Shown here: positions 8,692 to 18,388 of the stretch, piece after piece | How the letters are laid out: every line of letters begins with the position of its first letter | Numbering within the stretch: the stretch's first letter is position 1 | Source of the DNA: Halorientalis sp. | Lineage (GTDB): Archaea; Halobacteriota; Halobacteria; Halobacteriales; Haloarculaceae | NCBI RefSeq assembly: GCF_028275115.1 | Contig: NZ_JAQCNH010000029.1 | Coordinates: 124,001-188,000 of the forward strand | DNA length: 64,000 bases | Direction: 5' to 3' | Program-made: the position numbers and the translations under genes | Notes under the pieces: model-generated | Database searches by the model: none | Told to the model about the DNA's origin: nothing | Seen by the model: only the letters and a program-made list of their open reading frames with translations

Positions 8692-10443
8692 ATGGACGTG
8701 TTCTCGACCACGCTCTGGCCCGTGGTCGGGTCGCTCGCCGCGGCCGTCGGGACGCTCGCGCTGGGTTACTACCTCTGGGCAGTCCGTGACCGTCCGAGCG
8801 CGACGTGGCTGCTCGTGGTACTTGCCGTGCAGTTCGCCCTGACGGCCGGCTACGGTGTCGGCTACCTCGTCTTCGACTACTGGCTCCGCTGGGCAGTCGA
8901 GGCGCTGTTCTGGGTGGCCTACATCTGGCTCGGAGCACTGTTCATCGCTTTCGCGCTGGCCTACACTGGCCGCCGCCACGTCATCCACTCACCGTGGTTC
9001 AGACTGTTAGCGGGGCTCACCGTCCTGTTGACCCTGCTCGTGGTGACAAACCCGCTGCACGAACTCGTCTGGGCGGACTTCCGGGTCGAGTCGACCCGGG
9101 GGCTCGCGACCGCCTCGTTCTCCCGTCACGGCGGCGCGTTCCTGATTCTGGGCGTCACCAGCATCGGGACCGCCGTCGGGACGCTCCTCCTGGTAGATAC
9201 GGTCATCAGCTACGGCGACCTCTACCGGGGCGAGGCGCTCGCGGTCGCACTCAGCCCGATCCCGCCGGGGGTCGGCCTGATCGCCTGGACCTTCGGCATC
9301 GTACCCGCGCCGGGGGTCAACGTCGCCCCGGTCCTCTTTCTCGCTCACGTCGCCTTCGACGCCTACGCGTTCGTCGGGAGCGGGATGTTCGACTTCCACC
9401 CTGCGACCCGGCGGGCCGGCAACCGGGCGGCCATTGCCGATCTGGGCAGTCCGGTCGTAATCGTCGACGAAGAGCGTCGGGTCGTCAACTACAACCCCGC
9501 CGCCGCGACGCTCGGGCTGGCCAGCCGCGAGGTCCTGACCGAACCGTTCGCGGCCTGCTACGAGGGTGACGAGATCGACCCCAGGGCGGCCGAACAGGAC
9601 GCCACGGTCCGGACCGACGCGGGCAGACGGACGTTCAAAATCACGTCGACGGATCTCGACGATGGGACCGACGCGCACCTGGGTTACACGCTCGTTTTTC
9701 AGGACATCACCGCCGAGCGCCAGCGCGAGCAGCGCCTGGCGGTCCTGAACCGCGTCCTCCGACACAACCTCCGGAACGACCTCACCGTCGTGGACATGAA
9801 CGTCGACGTCGCGGCCGAGCGCGCCGACGAGGACGTGGCCGACCTGCTCGAACCTGCCCGGGAGAAGACCCAGGGACTGGTCGCACTCAGCGAGAAAGCC
9901 CGCACGTTCGAACGGGTCATCGAGGACGACACCGAGTCACTTCTGACCGTCCAGGACGTGGTCGACGAGGTCGTTACGAACCTCCGGGACTCGTTCCCCG
10001 ACGCGACCGTCGAGGTCGACGGCAACGACGCCGTTTTGCTCCGGACCAACCCAGCCCTCCTCCGTGTGGTCGTCCGCGAACTCGTCGAGAACGCCCTGGA
10101 GCACGGGAGGGGCGACGACGACGCCACATCGGGGCCAGACGTGACCGTCGCGGTGACAGACGACAGCGACACGGTGGCCCTGACCGTCCGCGACTGGGGC
10201 CCGGGCGTGCCCGACCACGAAGTAGCCGTCATCGAGAACGGCGACGAGACCGACCTCGAACACGGGAGTGGATTGGGTCTCTGGCTGATCACCTGGGGTG
10301 TCAGCGCCGCCGGGGGCGAGATTACCTTCGACGTGACCGACGCAGGCACGACCGCGACCGTTCGGTTTCCAGTCGTCGACGTCGGCGATGTCGAGGACGA
10401 GTCGGCCGGAGACGACCGCGGCGTCACGGCGGCCGAGGACTGA
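8692..10443 (+). CDS. 7TM-PAS histidine kinase
   Basis: The start ATG 8692 yields 583 residues. Residues about 1-225 form seven hydrophobic helices (histidine kinase N-terminal 7TM type). A PAS domain follows near 245-350 (SPVVIVDEERRVVNYNPAAA) and then the dimerisation/H-box RVLRHNLRNDLTVV, with the phospho-accepting His at about residue 358. The ATPase domain shows the N-box (RELVENALEHG), G1 (DWGPGVPDHE) and G2 (HGSGLGLWLI). It should autophosphorylate in response to a membrane or cytoplasmic cue. No receiver-domain gene is beside it, so its partner is encoded elsewhere. It faces away from the HerA-like ATPase gene across about 105 bases. Confidence 0.9.
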   Translation: MDVFSTTLWPVVGSLAAAVGTLALGYYLWAVRDRPSATWLLVVLAVQFALTAGYGVGYLVFDYWLRWAVEALFWVAYIWLGALFIAFALAYTGRRHVIHSPWFRLLAGLTVLLTLLVVTNPLHELVWADFRVESTRGLATASFSRHGGAFLILGVTSIGTAVGTLLLVDTVISYGDLYRGEALAVALSPIPPGVGLIAWTFGIVPAPGVNVAPVLFLAHVAFDAYAFVGSGMFDFHPATRRAGNRAAIADLGSPVVIVDEERRVVNYNPAAATLGLASREVLTEPFAACYEGDEIDPRAAEQDATVRTDAGRRTFKITSTDLDDGTDAHLGYTLVFQDITAERQREQRLAVLNRVLRHNLRNDLTVVDMNVDVAAERADEDVADLLEPAREKTQGLVALSEKARTFERVIEDDTESLLTVQDVVDEVVTNLRDSFPDATVEVDGNDAVLLRTNPALLRVVVRELVENALEHGRGDDDATSGPDVTVAVTDDSDTVALTVRDWGPGVPDHEVAVIENGDETDLEHGSGLGLWLITWGVSAAGGEITFDVTDAGTTATVRFPVVDVGDVEDESAGDDRGVTAAED

Positions 10444-10501
10444 CGGCCACGCCGAAAGCGGTCGTACCGATGCAGGGGTTCCGGTCGCATTTTCCACGGG
10501 G

Positions 10502-10510
10502 CTTATACTA
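10502..10510 (+). promoter_or_regulatory. TATA-like box of the MoxR/VWA operon
   Basis: CTTATACTA lies 45 bases before the first ATG (10555) of the six-gene operon, predicting a short leader of about 20 bases. Confidence 0.5.
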
Positions 10511-10554
10511 CCCGTCCTACAATGAGAGGGTGACTGCAGTGGTTCCTCCAACAT

Positions 10555-12369
10555 ATGGCGCTCGGTGACGTCTTCGCCACCCCGCTCGGTCTGGCCGCGC
10601 TCGCCGCCCTCGTCCCGCTGTTCGTGCTGTACCTGATCCAGCCCGATCCGCGGGAACTCCCCCTGCCGACGGTCGAGTTTCTCCAGTCCGACCCGGACGA
10701 AGGCGGCTCGAACCCGGTGCTCGAGCGACTACGCCGCAACCTTCTGCTCCTCTTACAGGTGCTCGCGATCGTCCTGCTCGCGGTCGGGCTGGCCGCCCCA
10801 TACGTGACGACGACCCGTGAGGTCAGCGCGCAGCCGACCGTGTTGGTCGTCGACGCCTCCGCCAGTATGGCAACCGAGACCGGCGACGGATCGCGCTTTA
10901 CCGAAGCCGTCGCGGCCGCGAAGGCGGCCGTCGGGACACCGACGACGGTCGTCGTCGCCGGCGGGTCCGTCCGGACGCCGGTCACCGGGGCCGATCCGGC
11001 GGACGCGCGGACGGCACTCGACGGACTCCGTGTCACGCACGCACCGGGTGACCTCCGTGGAGCAATTGAGCGCGCCCGGGAACTCGCCGGTTCGGAGAGT
11101 CGCGTCCTCGTGTTCAGCGACTTCGCGCGCGCGCCTGGACGGAACGACGCGGGCTGGAAACAGGCAGCCGAGACGGTACGAGCGAGCGGCGCGACGCTTA
11201 CGCTCGAACAGTTCGACGCGGGCCAGGCCAGGAACGTCGGCATCGTCGATCGGTCCTTCGACAGCCGGCGGGTCGTCCTGCGCGTCGCCAACACGGGCGC
11301 GACGGCGGTCGAGCGGACCCTGACGTTCGCCGGCCGGTCTCGGTCGGTGTCGCTCCAGCCGGGCGACCGGCGCTCGGTCGTCTTCCCGCTGCCCGCCACG
11401 TCGTCGACCGCCCGACTGGAGGGTAGCGACGCGCTCCAAGTCGACGACCGCGTGCCCGTCGTCGTTCCCGATAACCGGGCCGAAGACACCCTGCTGTTGA
11501 CTAACGGGGACAACCGGAACCTCCAGACGGCACTGGAGGTCGTCCCGACGATCAACGTGACCGTCAAGCGGCCGCCGGTCTCGACGACCGGCGACTACGA
11601 CGCCGTAGTGTTCGCCGACGTGATCTCCGGTCGGGTGCTGGGCTCGACCGTCGAGACCGCCCGGGAGACGGTCAGCGACGGCGGCGGCGCTCTGATCCAG
11701 GCCCAGCGCAACGTCGGGGCGGTCGGCTACGACGACCTCCTTCCGGTGACGCCGGGCGGGGTCGAACAGTCCGGCGGCGTCGGCAACGTCACCACCCATC
11801 CGGTGACCAGCGGCTTCGAGTTCCCGGCTCCCGACCACCACCTCGAAGCCACGGCGACGGGGGCCGCGCTGGTGACACTCTCGGACGGGTCGCCGCTGTT
11901 GGCCACCGGTGGGCGGGCGAACGGCCGGACGCTGTACTACGGCTATCTGCCGAACCAGACCGCCTTCCGCTTCGACTATCGCTACCCGGTGTTCTGGAAG
12001 CGGGCGATTCACTGGCTGGCCGGCCGGCCCTCGTTGTCGGCTCTGAACAGACAGACGGGAACGACGTTCCAGTTAGCCAACGAGACGACCGTCGAGACGC
12101 CGACCGGGCAGCGGACGGCCGCGGGAGTCCGACTGGACCGTGTTGGAACGTACCGGACGGCGGACCAGCGGGCCGGCGCTGGGCTGCTCTCCCCGACCGA
12201 ATCGAACGTGAGCGCCCCCGAAATCAACGCGGGCGGCGGCAGGGCGAGCAGTGGCGGCTCCGCGACGGGCGAACAGGTACGGCAGGACCTCACGCCGCTG
12301 GTTCTGCTCGGACTACTCGTTTTGCTCGGAGCCGAGCTAACTTATCTCCGCAGGCGGGGTGACATCTGA
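10555..12369 (+). CDS. BatA/VWA-domain membrane protein (first gene of MoxR operon)
   Basis: This 604-residue protein opens with the aerotolerance BatA-type N-terminal region: a hydrophobic helix (LAALAALVPLFVLYLIQP), the PDPRELPLPTVEFL motif and a second helix near residues 65-85 (LLLLLQVLAIVLLAVGL). A von Willebrand A-like domain begins near residue 95 with LVVDASASMATE, the DxSxS metal-site motif. A C-terminal helix (LTPLVLLGLLVLLGAEL) anchors it again, so the large middle part lies outside the cell. The last codon overlaps the next gene's ATG. It is likely a structural or adaptor subunit acting with the MoxR ATPase downstream. Confidence 0.85.
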   Translation: MALGDVFATPLGLAALAALVPLFVLYLIQPDPRELPLPTVEFLQSDPDEGGSNPVLERLRRNLLLLLQVLAIVLLAVGLAAPYVTTTREVSAQPTVLVVDASASMATETGDGSRFTEAVAAAKAAVGTPTTVVVAGGSVRTPVTGADPADARTALDGLRVTHAPGDLRGAIERARELAGSESRVLVFSDFARAPGRNDAGWKQAAETVRASGATLTLEQFDAGQARNVGIVDRSFDSRRVVLRVANTGATAVERTLTFAGRSRSVSLQPGDRRSVVFPLPATSSTARLEGSDALQVDDRVPVVVPDNRAEDTLLLTNGDNRNLQTALEVVPTINVTVKRPPVSTTGDYDAVVFADVISGRVLGSTVETARETVSDGGGALIQAQRNVGAVGYDDLLPVTPGGVEQSGGVGNVTTHPVTSGFEFPAPDHHLEATATGAALVTLSDGSPLLATGGRANGRTLYYGYLPNQTAFRFDYRYPVFWKRAIHWLAGRPSLSALNRQTGTTFQLANETTVETPTGQRTAAGVRLDRVGTYRTADQRAGAGLLSPTESNVSAPEINAGGGRASSGGSATGEQVRQDLTPLVLLGLLVLLGAELTYLRRRGDI

Positions 12370-14699
12370 TGCCAGTCGAGACGACGCTCGCGGGACTCCG
12401 AATGGGGCTCCAGCGACCGCTCGTGCTGGTCGCTTTGCCGGTCGCGGTCGTGTTGCTCGGCATCGCGTTCCGCCGGCGCGAGCGGGCAGTGTTCACGGGT
12501 CGGTCGCGGGCGCTGTTTCTGGCCTCGCGACTCCTGCTCGTGACGCTGCTGGTTCTCGCGGCCGCTGGCCCCTACACGCTGGCAACGACGGGTTCGGCGG
12601 GCCAGCCGACGGTGACGATGCTCGTAGACCGCTCGGCGAGCATGGCAACGACCGACGCCGCGGCCAGTGAACTCGCGACCGCCGTCGAGGACGAAGGCGT
12701 CACGGTCAGAACTCGGGCCGTGGGCAGTGAGACCGGGTCGCCGGTCGGCGACGCCGTGACGAGCGCGCTCGCTCCGAACGGGAGCGTCCTGCTCGTCTCG
12801 GACGGGCGCGTGACCGGCGGGCGCTCGCTGGACGCGGCCGCGGGTGTCGCCGAACGGGTCAACGCCTCCGTCCACGCCGTCACGCTCGACTCGAACCGGA
12901 CAGAGATGGCCGTCACCGTCAGCGGGCCGGCCAAAACCAGCACCGGCGTCGCGAACCAGTTCCGCGTGACCGTCGACGGCACCGCCCTCGGCGGCGCTGC
13001 GGCGAGGCTCTCAGTCAGCGTCGACGGCCAGCAGGTCCGTGCGGAGACCGTCGAGGGGAGCGGCGGCCTCACGTTCACCTACAATTTCAGTTCGACCGGG
13101 AGCCATCGGGTGACTGCCCGGATCGAGAGCGACGACGTGTACGACCGCAACGACGTGTTCCGCAAGACCGTGCGGGTCGTCCGGCCGCCGAAGGTCCTCT
13201 ACGTCTCCCGTGGCGACTACGCCTTCGAGGAGTTCCTCGGGGACATCTACGACGTGGAGACGGCCGAGTCGATCCCGTCGAACCTCTCTCAGTACTACGC
13301 CGTCGTCGTCCAGAACGTGGCCGCGAACGACCTGGGCAACGTGAGTGCGCTCCAGCGAGCCGTAATCGACGGCACGGGGCTCGTCACCGTCGGCGGGCCG
13401 AACGCCTTCGACAGCGGGAACTACCGCGAGTCGCTGTTGACCGACCTCCTGCCGGTCACCATCGGGGAGGGCGGTGAGACCTCGCAGGTGGTCGTCGCGG
13501 TCGACATCTCGGGCAGCACGAGCGGGTCGATGTCGGCCCAGCAGGCGCTCGCCCTGGACGTACTGAACCAGTTGGGCGACGAGAACCGGGTCGGTGTCGT
13601 CGCGTTCAACAGCCAGGTGTTCCGGGTCGCCGGGCTCACCGGGCTGGGGAGTTCCAGAACCTTCCTCGAAGACCGGATCCGCCGCCTGGATAGTACGGGG
13701 AGTACGGACGTAAGCGCCGGCATCGAGGGGGCGTCACAGATGCTCGGGTCGAGCGGGACGGTCATCGTACTGACCGACGGGCGCTCACAGTTCGGGAACG
13801 CCCCGGACGCGGCGGCACGGGCTAGCGAGCGCGGCATCGAGGTGATCCCGGTCGGCGTCGGCAGTGAAGTCGCCGTCGACCGCCTCCAGCAGGTGGCGAC
13901 GGCCGGCGACGGCGTCTTCCTCCGGGCCGGCGAGTCCAGCAAGCTCCGAGTCGAGTTCGGCGGCGAGACCCGCGAGTTCCAGGGCAGTGGGCTCACCGTC
14001 ATCGACCGCACGCATTTCATCACGAACGGAGTCGAGTTCACCGCCCGGCCGGGCCGGACGCACTCGGTCGCCGCGGCCAGAGGGGCGGACCTGCTGGTCG
14101 CCGGATCGGACGGTGCGCCGGCGATTACGGCCTGGCGGTACGGGCTGGGGCGCACCGTCGCGATCACCGCATACGGCGAAAACGGCGGGCTGGGCGGCCT
14201 GTTGTCGGCCCCGGACTCGCTGGGCATCACCAAGTCCGTCAACTGGGCCATCGGCGACCCTGAACGGCTGGCAACCGGTCTCACGTCGATCTCGGACGGC
14301 CGCGTGGGGAGTCCCCTGACGGCCACCTACGAAGGGTCGGACCGGCCGTCGGCCGGCGGCTACCGGTTCACCCAGGTCGACACCGAGCAGTACGAGGCGA
14401 CGTTCGTGCCAGCGTCGGCGGGCTACCAATCGCTGCTTTCAGCAGCGTACGCCGTGAACTACCCACAGGAGTACGCAGCGTTCGGCCAGTCCCGGGCCGT
14501 CGAGACCGCCGTCGAACGCACCGGCGGGCGGCTGTTCGAGGCGAATCAGGCGACAGCCATCGCGGACCGGGTCCGGCAGGCGGCCCGGACCGTCGAGACG
14601 GTCACCAGAGAGTGGACGTGGCTCGTGCTCGCCGTCGCCCTGCTCGTCTACCTCGCCGAGGTCGGCACGCGGCGGCTCGTTCGCATCAGACAACCATGA
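12369..14699 (+). CDS. Double-VWA, GATase-like membrane protein
   Basis: The 776-residue protein has two N-terminal helices (residues about 15-35 and 50-70), then a VWA-like segment (MLVDRSASMATT) and a Class I glutamine-amidotransferase-like fold (KVLYVSRGDYAFEEFL, with VGGPNAFDSGNYRESLL). A second VWA domain follows with a good metal-site motif, VVAVDISGSTSGSM near residue 376. A C-terminal helix ends the protein. This domain order is known from large membrane partners of MoxR ATPases. The start overlaps the preceding stop (TGATG). Two VWA domains in one chain suggest metal-dependent protein binding at the surface. Confidence 0.85.
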   Translation: MPVETTLAGLRMGLQRPLVLVALPVAVVLLGIAFRRRERAVFTGRSRALFLASRLLLVTLLVLAAAGPYTLATTGSAGQPTVTMLVDRSASMATTDAAASELATAVEDEGVTVRTRAVGSETGSPVGDAVTSALAPNGSVLLVSDGRVTGGRSLDAAAGVAERVNASVHAVTLDSNRTEMAVTVSGPAKTSTGVANQFRVTVDGTALGGAAARLSVSVDGQQVRAETVEGSGGLTFTYNFSSTGSHRVTARIESDDVYDRNDVFRKTVRVVRPPKVLYVSRGDYAFEEFLGDIYDVETAESIPSNLSQYYAVVVQNVAANDLGNVSALQRAVIDGTGLVTVGGPNAFDSGNYRESLLTDLLPVTIGEGGETSQVVVAVDISGSTSGSMSAQQALALDVLNQLGDENRVGVVAFNSQVFRVAGLTGLGSSRTFLEDRIRRLDSTGSTDVSAGIEGASQMLGSSGTVIVLTDGRSQFGNAPDAAARASERGIEVIPVGVGSEVAVDRLQQVATAGDGVFLRAGESSKLRVEFGGETREFQGSGLTVIDRTHFITNGVEFTARPGRTHSVAAARGADLLVAGSDGAPAITAWRYGLGRTVAITAYGENGGLGGLLSAPDSLGITKSVNWAIGDPERLATGLTSISDGRVGSPLTATYEGSDRPSAGGYRFTQVDTEQYEATFVPASAGYQSLLSAAYAVNYPQEYAAFGQSRAVETAVERTGGRLFEANQATAIADRVRQAARTVETVTREWTWLVLAVALLVYLAEVGTRRLVRIRQP

Positions 14700-15307
14700 T
14701 CGGAACCAGGCTCAACATCGTCCTGCTCGCCGTGGTCGGACTGACAGTCCTCGGCACCGCAGGCGTCACCGTCTACTACGAGTACAGCGCCGGGGACGTG
14801 ACCGACCGCGCGGAACGGCTCGCCCAGCAGAAAGCGGCCACCGAGGCGGAACTCGCGACCGTCCAGGACGAACTCAACCGGACGCGAGAACAACTCGTCA
14901 ACATCAACGAGAGCCTCGAAACTCGCCGGACGGACCTGCAGGAGCTCACCACACAGCTCGAAGCGGCCGAGCGCAACCTCTCGGACGCCCGGGACCGAGT
15001 CGACCAGCTCGAAGACGAGAGACAGCAGCTTCAGCGCGAGATCGACGACCTCCTGAACGAGCGGGCGGACCTGCGGGAGGAGGTGGCCGAACTCGAACTG
15101 CGACGCGACGAGCTAATCGACGAAAACACCGATCTCCAGAACCGCAACGCGAACCTCCAGGACCTGACCGACGAGCTGAACAGCACCATCGAGGACAAAG
15201 ACGAGACGATCGACGACCTGGAGTCGGACAAGACAGCCCTCCAGAACGATCTGGACGACCTCTGTAACAAGATCGACAACAGTTCACAGTACCCGGAGTG
15301 TACCTGA
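14696..15307 (+). CDS. One-TM coiled-coil membrane protein
   Basis: ATG 14696 overlaps the previous stop by four bases and gives 203 residues. One transmembrane helix lies at residues about 7-27 (NIVLLAVVGLTVLGTAGV). Nearly all the rest (35-190) is a highly charged heptad-repeat coiled coil, with stretches such as QLEDERQQLQREIDDLLNE and LQDLTDELNSTIEDKDE. The end carries two Cys residues (DDLCNKIDNSSQYPECT). I know no enzyme in this family. Its position inside the VWA/MoxR operon suggests a stalk or spacer that holds the complex at a distance from the membrane. Confidence 0.85.
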   Translation: MIGTRLNIVLLAVVGLTVLGTAGVTVYYEYSAGDVTDRAERLAQQKAATEAELATVQDELNRTREQLVNINESLETRRTDLQELTTQLEAAERNLSDARDRVDQLEDERQQLQREIDDLLNERADLREEVAELELRRDELIDENTDLQNRNANLQDLTDELNSTIEDKDETIDDLESDKTALQNDLDDLCNKIDNSSQYPECT

Positions 15308-15308
15308 G

Positions 15309-16151
15309 ATGAGCGAAGAACACGACACGACCGAGACGGGCGAGGGGCGGACCGGCATCGAACGGGCGGTGCGGGCGATCAGACGCGAGGGGTACAAGAT
15401 GGCCGCGCTTCACGCCATCGTCGACGCCGTGGCCGTCTTCCTCGTGGTGAACCTGGTGACCCGGGTCCTCGCAGTCCAGTTGCCGGCAGTCGGCCCGGCC
15501 CGCGGGGGCACCATCGCGGCGGCCGGCGTCGGCCTGCTCGCGGCCAGCGTCGAGTTTGGCCTCCGGGTCCGCTACTACACGGTCGAACGGTTCGAGGCGG
15601 CCAACCCGGTCGTCGCCGACGCGCTCCGGACCGCCCGCGACGCCGCGGCCGACGAGGCGGAGTCGCCGATGGCCCGGCGGCTCTACCGGGACGTCGTCGA
15701 CCGGCTCGACCGGACGAGCGCCGGCGGCTTCCTGCACACGCGCTGGCTCTCGGTCAGCACCGTCGTAATCGTGGTGGCGAGCGTGTTGACGGTCCAGGCA
15801 GCCGTCGCGGGCGTCACGTTCGCGCCGACGACCAACACGACTGACGACCGGCGCGGTTCGGGGTCGGTCGGTGGGACGGAAAACGGCGTGTCCGAACTGC
15901 AGGACCCCGACGACGTCCTCGGCGAGCGCAAGGAGGCCACCGGTGGCGGGGAGGAACTGTCGGTGAACTTCTCACAGAGCGGCGGCGGCGGCGCGGGCGA
16001 ACAGGTCGACAGCTACGAGGACAGTGGATTGTCGTCCGGTGGCGACACCGTGGCTGCCAGACAGGCCGGCTTCGCCGCCGAGCGCAACCTCAACGACGCG
16101 GACCTTGTCCGCGAGTACAACCTGCGCATCCAGGGTGAGACCGATGACTGA
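15309..16151 (+). CDS. Membrane protein of the MoxR/VWA operon (DUF7502-like)
   Basis: The 280-residue protein has an N-terminal acidic cap, helices at residues about 35-60 and 65-85, and another at 145-170 (VSTVVIVVASVLTVQAAVAGV). A polar tail follows with Gly-rich stretches (FSQSGGGGAGEQVD) and a conserved-looking end (AERNLNDADLVREYNLRIQG). From memory it resembles haloarchaeal DUF7502 proteins that always accompany this operon. It starts one base after the previous stop and overlaps the MoxR start by eight bases. Its function is unknown; it is probably a scaffold. Confidence 0.75.
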   Translation: MSEEHDTTETGEGRTGIERAVRAIRREGYKMAALHAIVDAVAVFLVVNLVTRVLAVQLPAVGPARGGTIAAAGVGLLAASVEFGLRVRYYTVERFEAANPVVADALRTARDAAADEAESPMARRLYRDVVDRLDRTSAGGFLHTRWLSVSTVVIVVASVLTVQAAVAGVTFAPTTNTTDDRRGSGSVGGTENGVSELQDPDDVLGERKEATGGGEELSVNFSQSGGGGAGEQVDSYEDSGLSSGGDTVAARQAGFAAERNLNDADLVREYNLRIQGETDD

Positions 16152-17097
16152 CGATACACTCGACGACGACGAGGTGGACAGGCTTCAGGAACGACTCGCC
16201 GCGGTGCGGTCCGAGGTACGAAAGCGCCTCGTCGGCCAGGAGGCGGTGTTAGACCAGGTACTCGCCTGCCTGCTGGCCGACGGGAACGCGTTGCTCGAGA
16301 GTACGCCCGGGTTGGGCAAGACGATGCTCGTCCGGACCATCGCGGCGGTCACCGATTGCTCGTTCTCCCGGGTTCAGAACACGCCGGACCTGATGCCCTC
16401 CGACATCACGGGCACCGAGATCATCCGGGAGACCCGCGATGGCCGGGAGTTCGTCTTCGAGCCTGGCCCGATCTTCGCGAACGTCGTACTGGCCGATGAG
16501 ATCAACCGTGCGACGCCAAAGACCCAGGCCGCACTGCTGGAGGCGATGCAGGAGCGACAGGTCACCGCAGGGGGGGAGACCCGGACCCTTCCCGACCCGT
16601 TTTTTCTGCTGGCGACACAGAATCCGGTTGAGCAGGAGGGGGTGTACCCGCTCCCAGAGGCCCAGAAAGACCGCTTTCTGGCGAAGGTGCTCGTGGACTA
16701 CCCGGACGTCGGCGCTGAACGTGAAATCGTCGACCGGTACACCGGCCGTGCGGACGAGTCGATTCCGGTCGAACAACAGTTGACCGGCGAGGAACTCCTG
16801 CGAATCCAGTCGCTCGTCCGGCAGGTTCCGATCGCCGAGGACATCCGTGATCGCGTGGTCGAGCTGGTTCGGGCGACTCGGACGGCCGACCAGTTGGAGT
16901 ACGGGGCGAGTCCGCGGGCCAGTATGGGGCTGGTGGTGCTGGCGAAGGCCCGCGCGTTCATGACCGGCCGCGCCCACGTCAGCGGCGAGGACGTAGAGGC
17001 GATGGCCAGGCCGGTCCTCAGGCACCGGGTCGTCGTGGACTTCCGGGCCGAGCGGGACGGCGTGACGGCCGACGACGTGATCGGAGACCTGCTGTGA
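16144..17097 (+). CDS. MoxR-family AAA+ ATPase
   Basis: Start ATG 16144 gives 317 residues. The MoxR signature is complete: VGQEAVLDQVLACLLADGN, a P-loop-type motif in LESTPGLGKTMLVRTIA, RVQNTPDLMPSDITGTEI, Walker B LADEINRATPKTQAALLEAM and the sensor region FFLLATQNPVEQEGVYPLP. MoxR ATPases act as chaperones together with VWA proteins to activate or assemble target enzymes or surface complexes. Here the VWA partners are the first two genes and the DUF58 protein is the next gene, the classic arrangement. Confidence 0.93.
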   Translation: MTDDTLDDDEVDRLQERLAAVRSEVRKRLVGQEAVLDQVLACLLADGNALLESTPGLGKTMLVRTIAAVTDCSFSRVQNTPDLMPSDITGTEIIRETRDGREFVFEPGPIFANVVLADEINRATPKTQAALLEAMQERQVTAGGETRTLPDPFFLLATQNPVEQEGVYPLPEAQKDRFLAKVLVDYPDVGAEREIVDRYTGRADESIPVEQQLTGEELLRIQSLVRQVPIAEDIRDRVVELVRATRTADQLEYGASPRASMGLVVLAKARAFMTGRAHVSGEDVEAMARPVLRHRVVVDFRAERDGVTADDVIGDLL

Positions 17098-17966
17098 TCG
17101 ACCCGACTTTCCTCGACGAGCTGGCGCGGTTCGACCCCTCCGTCCAGCGACGTGTCGACGCCGTTCAGCAGGGCGAACAGCGCTCGACGGAGGTCGGGGA
17201 GGGACTGACCTTCAGCGACCACCGCAAGTACACGCCCGGCGACGACACCAGACTAGTCGACTGGCGCGTGTACGCCCGCACCGAGGAACTGTACATCAAG
17301 CAGTACGAGGCCGAGCGCAACCTCACCGTCCACGTCCTCGTCGACGCCAGCAGGTCGATGGACTTCGGCGGTGACCGGGAGGCACGGGCGACCCCGAACA
17401 AGTTCGAGTACGCCGCCAAACTGGGACTGGGCTTCGCGGCGCTCGCTGCCGCCGAGCAGAACGACTTTCGGGTCTCCCTACTCGGAGAGACCTTCGAGCG
17501 AATCGACCGCGGCCGCTCGACGCAGGGCGAAGTACTGCGGTTGATCGAACAGCTGAACAAGACCGAACCGTCGGGCGAGACGGACTTTCGGACCGCCTGT
17601 GCGGACTACGCCGCAACCATCGACTCGAAGTCGCTCGTCCTCGTGGCGAGTGACTTCCTCGACGACACCGCCGAGATAGAGGCGGGGCTGGCTGCTCTCC
17701 AGCGCAACGACTGCACACTCGCACACGTTCTCTCGCCGGACGAGCGGGACCCGCCGGCGCAGGGTGACACGATTTTCCGCGACCCGGAGGCCGACAGGAG
17801 ACTACGGACCTACTTCGGGGCAAACGTCGAGCGTCGCTACCGCGACCGGCTCCAGGAGCATCTCGACGAGGTCGAGGCGGTCGGGGACCGTGTCGGCGCA
17901 CGCCACGTCGCGGTCGACACCGGCGAGGATTTTTTCGACACGTTCGGCGAGGTCTGGGTGGAGTGA
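17094..17966 (+). CDS. DUF58 (VWA-like) protein, MoxR partner
   Basis: A GTG at 17094 overlaps the MoxR stop and gives 290 residues. The DUF58 hallmark appears near residues 38-60 (FSDHRKYTPGDDTRLVDWR, then VYARTEELYIKQYEAE), followed by a VWA-like core with HVLVDASRSMDFGG. DUF58 proteins are the conserved partners of MoxR ATPases. There is no signal peptide, so it should be cytoplasmic. It closes the six-gene operon; about 420 bases without a clear gene follow. Confidence 0.92.
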   Translation: MIDPTFLDELARFDPSVQRRVDAVQQGEQRSTEVGEGLTFSDHRKYTPGDDTRLVDWRVYARTEELYIKQYEAERNLTVHVLVDASRSMDFGGDREARATPNKFEYAAKLGLGFAALAAAEQNDFRVSLLGETFERIDRGRSTQGEVLRLIEQLNKTEPSGETDFRTACADYAATIDSKSLVLVASDFLDDTAEIEAGLAALQRNDCTLAHVLSPDERDPPAQGDTIFRDPEADRRLRTYFGANVERRYRDRLQEHLDEVEAVGDRVGARHVAVDTGEDFFDTFGEVWVE

Positions 17967-18388
17967 GCGGCGAGCCGACCCCGCTCCAGGACCGACCAGC
18001 GCGACACGACGTGTCTAAAGGCTAATTTCATGACACTGACTGCGAGTAGTTCTGTGCATGGACAGAGCCGTGGACAGCAACGGGTGTTCAGGTCACACGG
18101 GTCATAGCCCGAAGGAGACGAAACCGGACGGCACAACAACGCGGACCGCGGACGGGCCGGCGGCGGGGTGGTGGGCTGATGCACGCGCTGCTCGTCGCGG
18201 TTCTCACGTCACCGACAGAACGAACGCCGGGTCGGGCTCGACGGGCAGGACCCCGATTCCGGGCGGTTCTCGCTCGTGATGTAACACGCCGCCGGGTTCG
18301 ACGGCGACTACGGCCGCGTGGCGGGGCTGTTCGTGGACGAACTCGCCGAGAAACGAACGGTTTTGTTCGCCGAGACGGTGCAGTGCGT
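17967..18388 (+). other. Gene-free stretch with a possible remnant
   Basis: No intact gene is supported. One plus-strand frame is protein-like around 18233-18388, with LDGQDPDSGRFSLVM, then a TAA stop, then GFDGDYGRVAGLFVDELAEK up to the TGA overlapping the next start. The two peptides on either side of a stop look like parts of one lost protein, but I recognise no family. Confidence 0.3.

Noticed and set aside
10753-12012. A 419-codon minus-strand open frame
   Set aside because: It is antisense to the BatA/VWA gene, with Arg-rich non-haloarchaeal composition.
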